A stretch of DNA of 64,000 nucleotides from positions 204,736,618 through 204,800,617 of the forward strand of contig CP136065.1 in NCBI GenBank assembly GCA_032622095.1, read 5' to 3'. How positions within the stretch are numbered: the first letter of the stretch is position 1; every line of letters begins with the position of its first letter. This stretch comes from Siphonodentalium dalli. Taxonomy: Eukaryota > Mollusca > Scaphopoda > Gadilida > Siphonodentaliidae. The notes under the pieces were generated by a model. It did not search any database. It saw only the letters and a list, made by a program, of their open reading frames with translations, and had not been told where the DNA came from. Both the position numbers and the translations under genes were made by a program. Below are positions 33,266 through 44,603 of the stretch, in pieces.

Positions 33266-34832
33266 ATTAAAAATATTTAAAGGATAACTCGTTTTTTTTT
33301 TTTTTAATTTATTCAAATTTAATTTAAAATTAAACATAAAATCGAAAAGATGGATGTACAAGGAGCAGGTTACCTTCGCTCTTATATACAGGGTGGGATA
33401 ACACGATTACCATTTATATATTGCTAAGGACGTGAATTTGGAGATATTCAGCCAAATATAGTTTGCAACAGAATCGTGAGTATGGTTCGAAAACCACCTT
33501 AGTTGCGGACAAGAACTACACTCCTCACATGTGTGGATTGCGAGTTCTGTCGACATGTTTATGTCGTGGGGTATATCACCATGGCAAATGCATTCGAACC
33601 GGCGTCATTTGCACTTCAATTCTACTGAAAAACAGAGCAAATCTTAAGTGCGGTTTGAAACCCCCGGGTACACCGATGTATAGTTTAGTTCTGAATATTC
33701 TGAGTTTTACGTCATATTTTCGGACAAGTGTCACGTTTGTCCAAAACGAACAAACGGCGGGTTGTCGACATATATATGTCGTGGGGTGTATGACCATTAC
33801 ATAGCGATTCGAACCGACGTCTTGTGCGCTTTTATTCTACCGATTAACACAGCAAAACGTAAGTGCGGTTTGAAACCCCCGGGTAGACCTCATGTGAATG
33901 TTCTGTGTTTTACACTAAGAATTCATCAATCTGATCGAATTGAGTGTGCCCACGTATGGAGTGTCGACACTGTTATCACCAGGTGATATTATTGAAAAAA
34001 TATTTAAAGGGTAACTCGTTTTTTAAATTTTAAATTTATTCAAATTTAATTTTAAATTAAACATAAAATCGAAAAGATGGATGTACAAGGAGCAGGTTAC
34101 CTTCGCTTGTATATACAGGGTGGGATAACATGATTACCGTTTATATATTGCTAAGGACGTGAATTTGGAGATATTCAGCCCAATATAGTTTGCAACAGAA
34201 TCGTGAGTATGGTTCGAAAACCACCTTAGTTGCGGACAAGAACTACACTCCTCACATGTGTGGATTGCGAGTTCTGTCGACATGTATATGTCGTGGGGTA
34301 TATCACCATGGCAAATGCATTCGAACCGGCGTCATTTGTGCTTCAATTCTACTGAAAAACAGAGCAAATCTTAAGTGCGGTTTGAAACCCCCGGGTACAC
34401 CGATGTATAGTTTAGTTCTGAATATTCTGAGTTTTGCGTCAAATTTTCGGACAAGTGTCACGTTTGTCCAAAACGGACAAACGGCGGGTTGTCGACATAT
34501 ATATGTCGTGGGGTGTATCACCATTACATAGCGATTCGAACCGGCGTCATGTGCGCTTTTATTCTACCGATAAACACAGCAAAACGTAAGTGCTGTTTGA
34601 AACCCCCGGGTAGACCTCATGTGAATGTTCTGTGTTTTACACTAAGAATTCATCAATCTGATTGAATTGAGTGTGCCCACGTATGGAGTGTCGACACTGT
34701 TATCACCAGGTGATATTATTGAACAAATATTTAAAGGATATCTCTTCTTTTTTTTCTTTTTTTAAATTTATTCAAATTTAATTTAAAATTAAACATAAAA
34801 TCGAAAAGATGGATGTACAAGGAGCAGGTTAC
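33266..34832 (+). repeat. 727-bp tandem duplication plus partial third copy
   Basis: Copies at about 33266-33994 and 33994-34722, with a third starting at about 34723 and ending by 34832. Landmarks ATTGCTAAGGACGTGAATTT (33420, 34147) and GGATGTACAAGGAGCAGGTT (33353, 34079, 34811) keep the spacing. Inside each unit the GTCGACATNTATATGTCGTGG block occurs twice. A 113-codon frame is conserved because the copies are nearly identical, not from visible selection. Confidence 0.8.
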
Positions 34833-35256
34833 CGTGTTCAGTTGACAGACTGGTATATATAAACACACACAGAATGGCAACCTACCGATGCATGTATACG
34901 AGCAAACATGTCTTATCTTCTTATGGTATTTTGACTGTATCTGATATACTGATTGCATTTATAAAAATGAATTACACATCGCGACCGAAGCCCCGCCCAC
35001 GTACAATTACATTTTTTCCATTGGTTAATTGATAACGTACGCAATACATCGCCTTCACTATTTAATCACGCTGGCTGCCACATGTTATGCATACTCAATT
35101 AGCAATATCAGGAATAATGTTGGATGAATGTGGCCTTTGGTTATTAGAAATATCATGTCATGTTATCCGAACAAGAATGTGTGTCAATTGAACGGATAAA
35201 AGGGAAATTTAACAAATATTATTCCCCGCAAAAATTACTTGCTGCTCCCATAAATC
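34833..35256. other. Non-coding stretch
   Basis: No gene, element end or repeat recognised. Confidence 0.35.
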
Positions 35257-35300
35257 GAAACACCATTATAGGCCCATCCGGAATTAATTTCCAATGTATT

Positions 35301-35398
35301 TATATGAGCACAGATGTAACACCATTATAGGCCCATCCGGAATTAATTTACTGGAAATTAATTCCGGATGGGCCTATAATGGTGTTACATCTGTGCTC

Positions 35399-35403
<5 letters not shown>
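35301..35403. repeat. Perfect 49-bp-arm palindrome followed by (TA)n
   Basis: Arms 35301-35349 and 35355-35403 are exact reverse complements around ACTGG. A direct partial copy of the arm (ACCATTATAGGCCCATCCGG) also lies just upstream at 35262-35281. A (TA)n run follows to about 35438. Such a hairpin is unstable in cloning and replication. Confidence 0.85.
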
Positions 35404-35439
<36 letters not shown>

Positions 35440-35715
35440 TGTTTTACACTACTAATTCATCAATCAAGTCGTCATGAGCGCGTGCATGTATCGAATGCCG
35501 CGACTGTTATCAGCATGTGATGTATTTAAAATTAAATAATCAAAACCACACGTAGTAAACGCTCTTTATATAAAAAAAATGTAAATTGGATATACACTCT
35601 TTAAAAGTTGTATTAAGCTTTGTTTTTCTCATAATATGGCTAGACCACGATGACACCGCGTGAATCAGAAAAGGGGCACTACACTCATAACATGAGCCGA
35701 TTGTGAGTGCATTGT

Positions 35716-38005
35716 TAGCTCAACTTACTTTTGTAAGTTTGAGCTATTGCCATGGTTTGGCGTCCGTCGTCCGTGTGTGCGTGTGTCCGTCAACAATTTC
35801 CTTTGGCGCGGTCTACAGGTTGTACCTTTGGTCTGATCATCATGAAATTTGTCAGTGATGTTAATAATGACATGTAGATGGGAACGAGTGATTTTGGGGT
35901 CGTTCGGCCAAAAAACATGGCTGCCAGCAGCCATCTTGGATTTTACTCTTTGCATGACTAAATCCTTTGGCGCGGGCTACAGGTCGTAGCTTCGATCGGA
36001 ACATCATGAAATTTGTCATGGATGTTAACAATGACATGTAGATGGGAACGAGTGATTTTGGGGTCGTTTGGCCGAAAAACATGACTGCCAGCAGCCATCT
36101 TGGATTTTACTCTTTGCATGACTAAATCTTTGGCCCGGGCTACAGGTCGTACCTTTGGTCTGATCTTTATGAAATTTGTCATGAATGTTGACATTGACAT
36201 GTAGATGGGAACGAGTCATTTTGGGGTCATTCGGCCAAAAAACATGGCCGCTGGCAGCCATCTTGGATTTCAAGATTCAATCCATTGGTGCGGGCTACAG
36301 ATCGTACTGTTCGCCTGATCATCATGAAATTTGTCATTGATGTTAATAATGACATGTAGATGGGAACGAGTGATTTTGGGGTCGTTCGTCAAAAAACATG
36401 GCCGCCAGCAGCCATCTTGGATTTTACTCTTTGCATGACTAAATCCTTTGGCGCGGGCTACAGGTTGTACCTTTGGTCTAATCTTTATGAAATTTGTCAT
36501 GGATGTTAACAATGACATGTAGATGGGAACGAGTGATTTTGGGGTCGTTCGGCTGAAAGACATGGCCGCCAGCAGCCATCTTGGATTTTACTATTTGCAT
36601 GACTAAATCCTTTGGCGCAGGCTACAGGTCGTACCTTTTGTCTGATCTTTATGAAATTTGTCATGAATGTTGACATTGACATGTAGATGGGAACGATTCA
36701 TTTTGGGGTCATTCGGCCAAAAAACATGGCCGCTGGCAGCCATCTTGGATTTCAAGATTCAATCCATTGGCGCAGGCTACAGGTCGTACTGTTCGTCTGA
36801 TCATCATGAAATTTGTCACTGATGTTAATAATGACATGTAGATGGGAACGAGTGATTTTGGGGTCGTTCGGCCAAAAAACATGGCTGCCAGCAGCCATCT
36901 TGGATTTTACTCTTTGCATGACTAAATCCTTTGGCGCGGGCTATAGGTTACCTTTGGTCTAATCTTTATAAAATTTGTCATGAACGTTGACATTGACATG
37001 TAGATGGGAACGAATCATTGTGGGGTCATTTGGCCAAAAAACATGGCCGCTGGCGGCCATCTTGGATTTCAAAATTCAATCCATTGGCGCGGGTTACAGG
37101 TCGTACTGTTCGTCTGATCATCATGAAACTTGTCATGAATGATAACAATGACATGTAGATGGGATCGAGTCGTTTTGGGGTCATTCGGTCAAAAAACATG
37201 GCCGCCAGCAGCCATCTTGGATTTTACTCTTTGCATGACTAAATCCTTTGGTGCGGGCTACAGGTCAGATGGTCATGAAATTTGTCATGAATTATAACAA
37301 TGACATGTAGATGGGAACGAGTCGTTTTGGGGTCATTCGGTCAAAAAACATGGCCACCAGCATTTTACTCTTTGCATGACTAAATCCTTTGGCATGGGCT
37401 ACAGGTCATACCTTTGGTCTGATCTTTATTAAATTTGTCATGGATGTTAACACTGACATGTAGATGGGAACGAGTGATTTTGGAGTCGTTCGGCCAAAAA
37501 ACATGGCCGCCAGCAGCCATCTTGGATTTTACTCTTTGCATGACTAAATCCTTTGGCACGGGCTACAGGTTGTACCTTTGGTCTAATCTTTATGAAATTT
37601 GTCATGAATGTTGACATTGACATGTAGATGGGAACGAATCATTGTGGGGTCATTCGGCCAAAAAACATGGCTGCTGGCGGCCATCTTGGATTTCAAAATT
37701 CAATCCATTGGCGCGGTCTACAAGTCGTACTGTTCGTCTGATCATCATGAAATTTGTAGGTCGTAGCTTTGGTCAGATCTTCATAAAATTTGTCATGGAT
37801 GTTAACAATTATACGTAGATGGGAACGAGTCCTTTTGGGGTCAATTGGCCAAAAAAATGGCCACCAGCAGCCATCTTGTATTTTACTCTTTGCATCACTA
37901 AATCCTTTGGCGCAGGTTAGACATTTCAATTAGCACCTTTCCTATTCCTCCATTTACTGTCAACCATTAAATTATTCCCCTACCTAAGTTGAGCTACAGT
38001 GTCAT
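35716..38005. repeat. Satellite-bearing element, ~162-bp unit, about 13 copies
   Basis: Units share GACATGTAGATGGGAACGAG (for example 35871, 36033, 36197, 36353, 36517, 36834), GGCCAAAAAACATGGCCGCC and AGCCATCTTGGATTTTACTC. The array is bracketed by TAGCTCAACTTAC on the left and TAAGTTGAGCTA on the right, inverted relative to each other, suggesting that the array is the interior of one mobile unit. Long minus-strand frames here are produced by the repeat. Confidence 0.8.
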
Positions 38006-38272
38006 TGACACTTTCATTGAAAGTCCCCCATGCAGTCACGAGATATCGCAGATTTAACCCTGCATTATGTAAACAAAACACGCATACACTTTAACAAATT
38101 AACTTAAATGACACTATAGTTTTGATGCTTATTATGAATTTTGGTACCCACCACCAAGTCCTGTAGTCATTTAAGTTAATTCACGCACAGCTCGATCAGA
38201 ACAACTTTATTATAATTTTAAAAACAAAACACATTATATTACTAATAAGAGTAATGTTCAATTTCAACTGAA
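38006..38272. other. Intergenic stretch 3' of the SGNH-like gene
   Basis: No clear coding. AATAAT/TTTAAAAAC words downstream of the minus-strand stop could include a polyadenylation signal, but none is convincing. Confidence 0.35.
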
Positions 38273-39807
38273 TCAGTGTCTTCGCAAGGCGTTTCTTATG
38301 GTGTGAAAATACTTGTGGATGCCACACATGCCGGATTCACTCGATACTGACAGATGTACTTTATCCTTATCCTTGGTGCTATTTATATAGTCTCTTGTAA
38401 ACCGGATGTTTTCGAACACAATGTAATCTTGCTTTAGCGCTTTCTTGAGTTTCCGGTTGATGGCGGTCCTTTGTCACAGGAATTCTTTCAAGGTCAAGCC
38501 TGGGGATTTGGTGTCATCCGGAATCCGATAGAGCAACTCGCCCACAAGAACCCTGGTCCCAATTGCATTGATTTTTTTCACTATTGCGAGGATGGCGTCG
38601 ACGATATCTCGTGTCTTCGATGTCGCCGATATATCGTTTCCATCTGCGTGCAAGAATATGACATCTGGCTTCAATTCTTGGATTAACGCAAGGTACGACG
38701 TTGGTCCCTTCTCACGTTCTTCTTGGTATGCGGTAGGTATTAGAACATTCCTGAAAAATAGACAAAATACGTGATGGATATGTCTTCACTGTCGTGGGAT
38801 ATGTCAGGCATATTCGTATATAGTGTACTTTAATACCTCAACTAAACAATCAACCCATATAAAGTGACCTGCCAATCAATATCCACCATCAGACGGGGTA
38901 TACAATACACATCTCAATAGTAATTGTTACGAGGACAAACAATGTGGATTATCTTCCCTTAGAACATGCAATAATCTATAACTACGACATTCTGGTGATT
39001 CACATGGAGATATATAAACCAAAAGTAATCATTCTATCTCTACAGGATTATGTATTAAGATATTGGTCCACTTTATCAGTGCCAGTAGGCAACACAGGTT
39101 ATTGGTTTAATACAATTAATGGTCAATTTATTTTAACATGAAAAACTTCAGCTAACTAACGAAAGCCTCTATTTTTTTGGTGGGGTCCACCTAAATAATC
39201 ATACCCCTAAATAATCATAGTGTCGCTTTAAATAAGCGTTTTCTCTAATTCAGAAAATTTGTCAAAGGTAAATCGTAGGTGCTTTTAAAGCCACCGTGAA
39301 AGTGTTGTGCACTTTAACGAAATCTTTTAGATTCGTCTGAATTAGATGCGACGTTTGTTTCAACAGACGAATTATGATTAAACTCGAGTCTAATTAGAAT
39401 TGAATTAGATTCGTCGGAAGTGCGACGTTTGTTCCAAGGGTGACGCACAGGATTGGGACAAACGTTCTTTAATTTTTTAAATAACATACACATACACACA
39501 TCGCTATATTTATCCATAAATGCAGCATATACATGCAACATTGAATTTGTTTAAATCTTACGAGTACATGATAGAACAGTGTGTGACAAGAGCTAGACTG
39601 AGAAAACGGTTTGCATACAATTCGTCATACATAAGAATGTTACTGCGAATGAAATTCACCAAAACATAAAACCATTAATTGGAAGTACTAACCTGATACG
39701 CCAAAAAAAACGCCACTCCGATCAGGAACTTTGAGGTCATAGTAACAGTAAGCGCCCAATCTCCCCACATAACTGGACCCGAGAATGACATAAGTTTTAT
39801 GAGACAT
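38273..39807 (-). pseudogene. SGNH-hydrolase-like gene, two exons visible, with frame damage
   Basis: Exon 1 (39807 down to 39693) encodes MSHKTYVILGSSYVGRLGAY then DLKVPDRSGVFFGVS, ending at a GTTAGT donor. The GSSYVGRLG segment sits at SGNH block I, where the nucleophile Ser is expected. Exon 2 (38750 down to 38273), after TTTTTCAG, holds IPTAYQEEREKGPTSYLALI, then ELKPDVIFLHADGNDIS (block III Gly-Asn-Asp), VLVGELLYRI, LKKALKQDYIVFENI and DKVHLS, a plausible catalytic Asp/His pair, to the stop. Two defects: the splice joins in frame to Gly-Met-Phe and then needs a one-base shift, and an in-frame TGA follows LTLKEFL (about 38471). Its start codon is 0.4 kb from that of the divergent Tpt1-like gene. 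Role unknown; the family acts as esterases or lipases. Confidence 0.65.
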
Positions 39808-40211
39808 GACTTAGAAAAATCAGTGTAGATAATAATGCATTGTAACGGTGGGCGTTATATATCATACCACGTGAAGCTCTTTTCTTATGCATGTGCGTGA
39901 TGTACTCATCACTCGATTACCCGTGTAACTGTAATCACTTAATTAACAGTCCCCGCCTTTTACGTTACACCGCCTGCTTTATTTGTTTGGGCGGGTGTCA
40001 CAAGTTACCGATAATCACCTTTGAAAATACCGACAACGATTATGACCTTGTCATGCGACGGCATTGTTTCATGGTCATTGTGAACAGTGTTATGCTAATG
40101 ACATGAATAAAATGATTTCTTTTGTTTTGACGTTAAAGTTTACTTAGGCGAAGCCACATTGCCTGTCACATTGTCGTATAAATGAAGTGAAACCGTTACA
40201 TCGTGACAAAC
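39808..40211. promoter_or_regulatory. Shared upstream region of the divergent SGNH-like/Tpt1-like pair
   Basis: About 404 bp separates the two start codons. TATAAAT at 40177-40183 precedes the plus-strand ATG by about 30 bp, and TATATAA on the minus strand (39855-39861) lies about 50 bp before the minus-strand ATG. These are TATA-like words only; transcription starts are unknown. Confidence 0.4.
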
Positions 40212-42185
40212 ATGGAATGCCAAAAACTTGGAAAGCTGATAGTTCTTGTGCTGCGACATGACGGGAGAATCCCAGGTAAGATTTTGAAGTTTCGGCAACT
40301 TTAACAAATAACGGATCAGTTTGTTAAACATTCTCAATCTCAGCGGACAAACTGAATGAAATAAACACTTCAAGTTCATACTCTCTAGATATGCAATCAA
40401 CTTAGATTTCCGCCAACAATAAAGATCATATGGAATTCAATCGGCTTCATTTGATTGAAAAAAAATCCCTGTAAAACTGAATGTAACTTACATATGTGTA
40501 AACTGAACTGAACGTTTTTTGTTTGTTATACAAAATCTAGGTGTGACTCCCGGGATTTCTTGATGGAATAATTGAATGGAATTTTCCAAAGCATATATCA
40601 TTTAAAGAATTTGTAGAGTCCTTTCGATGACACTTTTCATTCGAAACCAGAATCTGAATAAAATGCAACTTGAGACATGTTATGCAAACGCGACACGAAA
40701 CTTGAACCGTAACATATTTGTTATCGAATTGTTCTTTTTCAATGGGAGGGACAATCTAGATGAACTGCGCGGTTTCGGTTTCAAAGTTCTTAAATATATT
40801 TTTAATTTCAGCTAATGGTTCCATTTCCGTTCAACACCTCGTAAACGTATTGAGCCGTTGCTACGATACGGAGACAACACATTGGTCCATAATGCGTTGC
40901 ATCGATGACGGATTCACTGGGGCCAGAGTCACAAAAATGTTTTCACCAACCGGAGAAATGATGCTTCGCTGCGAGCAGGGACATACTATTCGGGTAAGAA
41001 ATGATCACACATAATTTCCTGTACTATATATGGAACTCGCATCAACTCACTGCACTACGTGAATGGTTTAGTTCCCCAGAATTTTAACTTAACCATTAGA
41101 CTATTGACTATAAAACTTAACACTTGACTATATTTTAATGACAGTTGTATTATGGTTCTGATTTAGTGTCGTAAGACACCTGGAAGTTCAAATTGAACGA
41201 CCATCGACGAAAAAGTGTACTATATATTTGAAATCGCTAACATTTTTGGAGTGATTCTCTCTCTCAGATTGTGTCTTAGTTCTAATGTTTTTTTCCCAAA
41301 ATGCTTTAACTGACGGTCACTGAAACAGACATGGAATGATTGTGATCTTTATTTTATTTCATTTTAGATCAATCCTACTCTAATTGGATACAAACCATTG
41401 GTAAGCGACCGCGTGACTTTGATTCATTTTACCAGCCGAGAAGCCTTGGCAAGTATTATGAAAAGAGAATGGAAAGGCAATTTTTGCATCTGGCTTATTG
41501 TTTAGACCACCGACGTCACCAAGAAATTATTTACAGTAAGTATGAATTATTTGTAATTAGTGTATTTCCTCAAAGTGATATTGACACGGCCGATGGTATA
41601 GGACCACGGTGATTAAATAGAAGTCTTCCTTTGCGTGGTTATTTTTACAAATGTTATATCAAAATTCACAACACATTGTCATTTCTACAATTTATAATGC
41701 GGTTCAGATGATGTTATATGTCAACTGGATGAATGTAGTATTATACTAACATCGCCGAAAATTTGCCATGCCCCTCAATATATATCGCCTAAGTAGTTAC
41801 TTCTCGGAAAGTTCCTACCCCGAAGTACAAGTCCATAATATGTCGGTTATATATGTTGGTCATAAATAGTTGTATCCTCACACATATTATACACTTATAG
41901 TCGAGGAAGTAAAACAATAATGCTTACATGTAATTATCAGCTAAAACTGCCCACAATTATCTAGAATTACTGAACTGACTAATTTTTATTTTTCGCAATT
42001 AAGTGCAATGAATATTCTTATGTGCTTTCAGAATGGAGGAAATCTCGGCATGATGTGGCATTAGCTACATGAAATTAGTGAAAGCAGGACTCCAGCTTCT
42101 TACTAACGGGCAGCCGAACGTCGCCTTGTGCGCGACAGACATCCCCTGGACATATGTTGGAAGCATCCAGTTCCTACCTAAATAG
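40212..42185 (+). pseudogene. Tpt1/KptA-like RNA 2'-phosphotransferase gene, four exons, two frameshifts
   Basis: Exon 1 (40212-40275) starts MECQKLGKLIVLVLRHDGRI, with the Arg-His of the KptA LLRH motif. Exon 2 (40812-40993) joins in phase and ends MLRCEQGHTI, the RxxQGH motif of the NAD+ site. Exon 3 (from 41368) gives VTLIHFTSREALASI, equivalent to VLYHGT..A..I, then changes frame near 41475 to reach ERQFLHLAY, the HxHLA motif, ending at GTAAGT (41536). Exon 4 (42032-42185) shows WRKSRHDVALA, then in another frame MKLVKAGLQLLTNGQPNVAL to TAG. Splice sites are canonical throughout. Tpt1 transfers an RNA 2'-phosphate to NAD+. Whether the frame breaks are real or sequence error is open. Confidence 0.7.
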
Positions 42186-42320
42186 TGAAATTCGTGTACT
42201 TACACGGACACACAACCACACCCATATATATTATGTGATAACGAGGTAAGACAATTTATTGTACATTTGGAAATACATGAATCCTCCTGTGGATTGTGAT
42301 TATGCCCCATCCTCTGTTAA

Positions 42321-42554
42321 CCCTTTACCCAACAGAAGGGCCCTGTGCCAATGCATTCTCTTATATATGCGAGGCGACCTATGGTCGACTCGCATATATA
42401 AGAGAATGCATTGGCACAGGGTATAACTGTAACCATCACAATGTAGTCAAGGAGCCGGTTCCAATGATATCCATATTTGTATGGTGTTATTGAGACAGAC
42501 CGAAGATATTTTAGGCTGTTGAAGCTTTATTTGGCCGGTTTGTTGGGTAAAGGG
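42321..42554. mobile_element. TTAA-type foldback MITE with 33-bp palindromic core
   Basis: TTAA precedes (42317-42320) and TTAT follows. Perfect 14-bp ends CCCTTTACCCAACA. Inside, arms 42341-42373 and 42389-42421 are exact reverse complements (GCCAATGCATTCTCTTATAT) around a 15-bp loop whose CGACC/GGTCG also pair. The same core occurs in the element at 50228-50695. Confidence 0.8.
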
Positions 42555-42843
42555 TTATAAGCAATTCGTGATTATTATATTGGTTGAAAAAGTGTATTTG
42601 CCGTTCTATTCTATATTTTTTTTGGTATTGTTGTATCCAGGTGTTTTTTTTAATAAATTATTTGACTCTTGATGTTAAACTAGGTCTTGTTGCGTGAACG
42701 CTTTTTCTGATTGGCATTTGCTAATTTCTAATTGTCTAAATCCACCGTTGTGGATCTTCTAATATATAATCAAGGCTACGGCTAGTGTTATAATCTGTGA
42801 TTTGTGAACATGTGTGTAAAGTTGAATCTATTCTCAGTTCCAG

Positions 42844-42970
42844 ATCACCGACTCCACCGAAGATGAACAGGACAACAGTCCATTAACGCCGCCAATGATA
42901 CCAGCAGAAATAAGCATAATCGACAATGTCACAGTGAAATATCAGTCAAAAACAACACCCAACACATGTA
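42844..42970 (+). CDS. Candidate exon, acidic, unrecognised
   Basis: After TTCTCAGTTCCAG a frame reads ITDSTEDEQDNSPLTPPMIP then AEISIIDNVTVKYQ, and remains open into the (TATG)n tract where a GTATGA donor is possible. Composition is exon-like; no family known. Confidence 0.3.
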
Positions 42971-43112
42971 TGAATGAATGTATGTATGTATGTATGAATG
43001 TATGGATGGATGTATGTATGTATGGATGTATGTATGTATGGATGGATTTATGTATTTATGCATGTTAAACTTGTTGTATGTTAAACTTGTTGTATGTTAA
43101 ACTTGTTGTATG
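42966..43112 (+). repeat. (TATG)n microsatellite and three 16-bp repeats
   Basis: TATG/GGATG words run from 42966 to about 43060, followed by three direct copies of TGTATGTTAAACTTGT. Confidence 0.85.
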
Positions 43113-44145
43113 TTTGTGATTAGTTTATTTATGCTAGTAAATAAAACGTTTTAGCCCAGCATACTTTTCTGTTTCATTCACTGAATTTCCGATGGTCGCC
43201 ACGCAGAAATCCTGATGAATAAAAAATAGTAATGAAAAGAAAAGAAATGGTAATTTTAACAAACAACAGTTAAACAGCAGTTGAAACCCATTTCTCTCCC
43301 GATCTCTTGCTCAGCTCACTCTCCCTTTATCATATTTATAATATGATCCAACAGTTTCTATATATACATGCATATTAGTACTCGGCTATGCCCTATACTT
43401 TAGTTTAATAAATATTCTTGTCGAAAAAAAAATGCATATTAGAATATATAGATCTTTCCGATAAATAACAAACATTAGAGATACATAAGGTCTTCAAGTT
43501 CTCGGTGTGAATATCCTAAAAGAAGGAAGAAAAACATTTATTTTGGGTTATCAAAAACAACTGTTACCGCACCACCATAACTAGCATCAAGGAAGTAATA
43601 ATTATTTAATTGAGAGATTTCCGATGAATGGCAACAAGCCATATTTACGAGTCATGACTAAATTCTGAAATTATCCATAAATCGGCTTTGGTTAAGAGGT
43701 CAATTATTTAGGGCATTGCCGTACAAACTCTAATTGAACACAGATTTGTTCGCTTTATTCTGATGAAGAAATATTGATATAAACCAAATGTGACATATAA
43801 ACTGGACTTGTAAATGCCAAAGGAAAAGAATGTCATTAATTTATTGAAAATTTAATTAATAAAATATTGTTCCATTAAAATAAGTGGATAGAAAACTCAA
43901 ATGTCAAATTAATGATGTAGTCTCTCTTGGTTGGACCTTCATGCTCAAATGTGTTATTTTATAAACTTTAATCTTAGTAAGTAGTAAAATGGGTTCACAA
44001 AAATTGACTTGGAGCCCTGTATTTGTCTTTACTAAATTATCAATTAACAGGTAGTTCTCTTAGGAAATGTTCAGGTAATAAGCCCAACATGCGGCCATAT
44101 GCCGTTTTTTAAAACTTTTATCTGAACATTTCCATCCAATAAATA
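43113..44145. other. Non-coding stretch with a half-MITE
   Basis: 43614-43733 matches the right half of the TA-flanked MITE family (CGATGAATGGCAACAAGCCA; GGTTAAGAGGTCAATTATTT). No gene was recognised in the remainder. Confidence 0.45.
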
Positions 44146-44344
44146 CAGTAATGCTCTAATTAATGGACTCCTTAACGAAAGCAGAATTACGGTAATTTTT
44201 CAGGATTTAGTCAGAAATATGGCTTGTTGCCATTCATCGGAAAGCTCTCCGATGAATGGCAGCAAGCCATATTTCTGAATAAATCGTGAAAAATTACCCA
44301 TAATTCTGTTGTGGTTAAGGAGTCCATTAATTAGAGAATTACTG
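44146..44344. mobile_element. TA-flanked MITE, copy 1
   Basis: Begins after TA with CAGTAATGCTCTAATTAATG and ends with the inverted ATTAGAGAATTACTG. The halves fold through ATTCATCGGAAAGCTCTCCGATGAAT. TA duplication and CAGTA ends fit the Tc1/mariner group. Other copies: 51994-52189, 58173-58359. Confidence 0.75.
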
Positions 44345-44534
44345 CATAGCACCGAATTCAGACCCCACCACGAACCCCCGTTTTTTGGAAAAGGCTTATT
44401 TAGCACTACCAATATACCAGCCAAATTAATTAAGTAAAAAGTCAAAGCATATTAGCAAGACAACTTGACCAGGGAGTGTGGTCACACGGTACAGTGAGTC
44501 ACTAGTATTATTATTAGTATGTGTACACATGACC

Positions 44535-44603
44535 AATACACTAGACTGTACACATAATCAGTACACTGCCGGTGTACTAATTATGTGTACAGTATAGTGT
44601 ATT
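44535..44603. repeat. Imperfect palindrome
   Basis: AATACACTAGACTGTACACA pairs with TGTGTACAGTATAGTGTATT, with GTACAC/GTGTAC at the centre. A small hairpin, possibly a MITE relic. Confidence 0.6.

Noticed and set aside
33463-33804. 113-codon frame present in both 727-bp units
   Set aside because: Conservation is explained by near identity of the duplicated DNA; no motif or start context.
33266-34832. 727-bp direct repeats as LTRs
   Set aside because: Units are directly adjacent with a third partial copy, so this is tandem duplication.
35725-37929. Serial 75-97-codon minus-strand frames with KSKMAASGHVF-type repeats
   Set aside because: Artefacts of the ~162-bp satellite.
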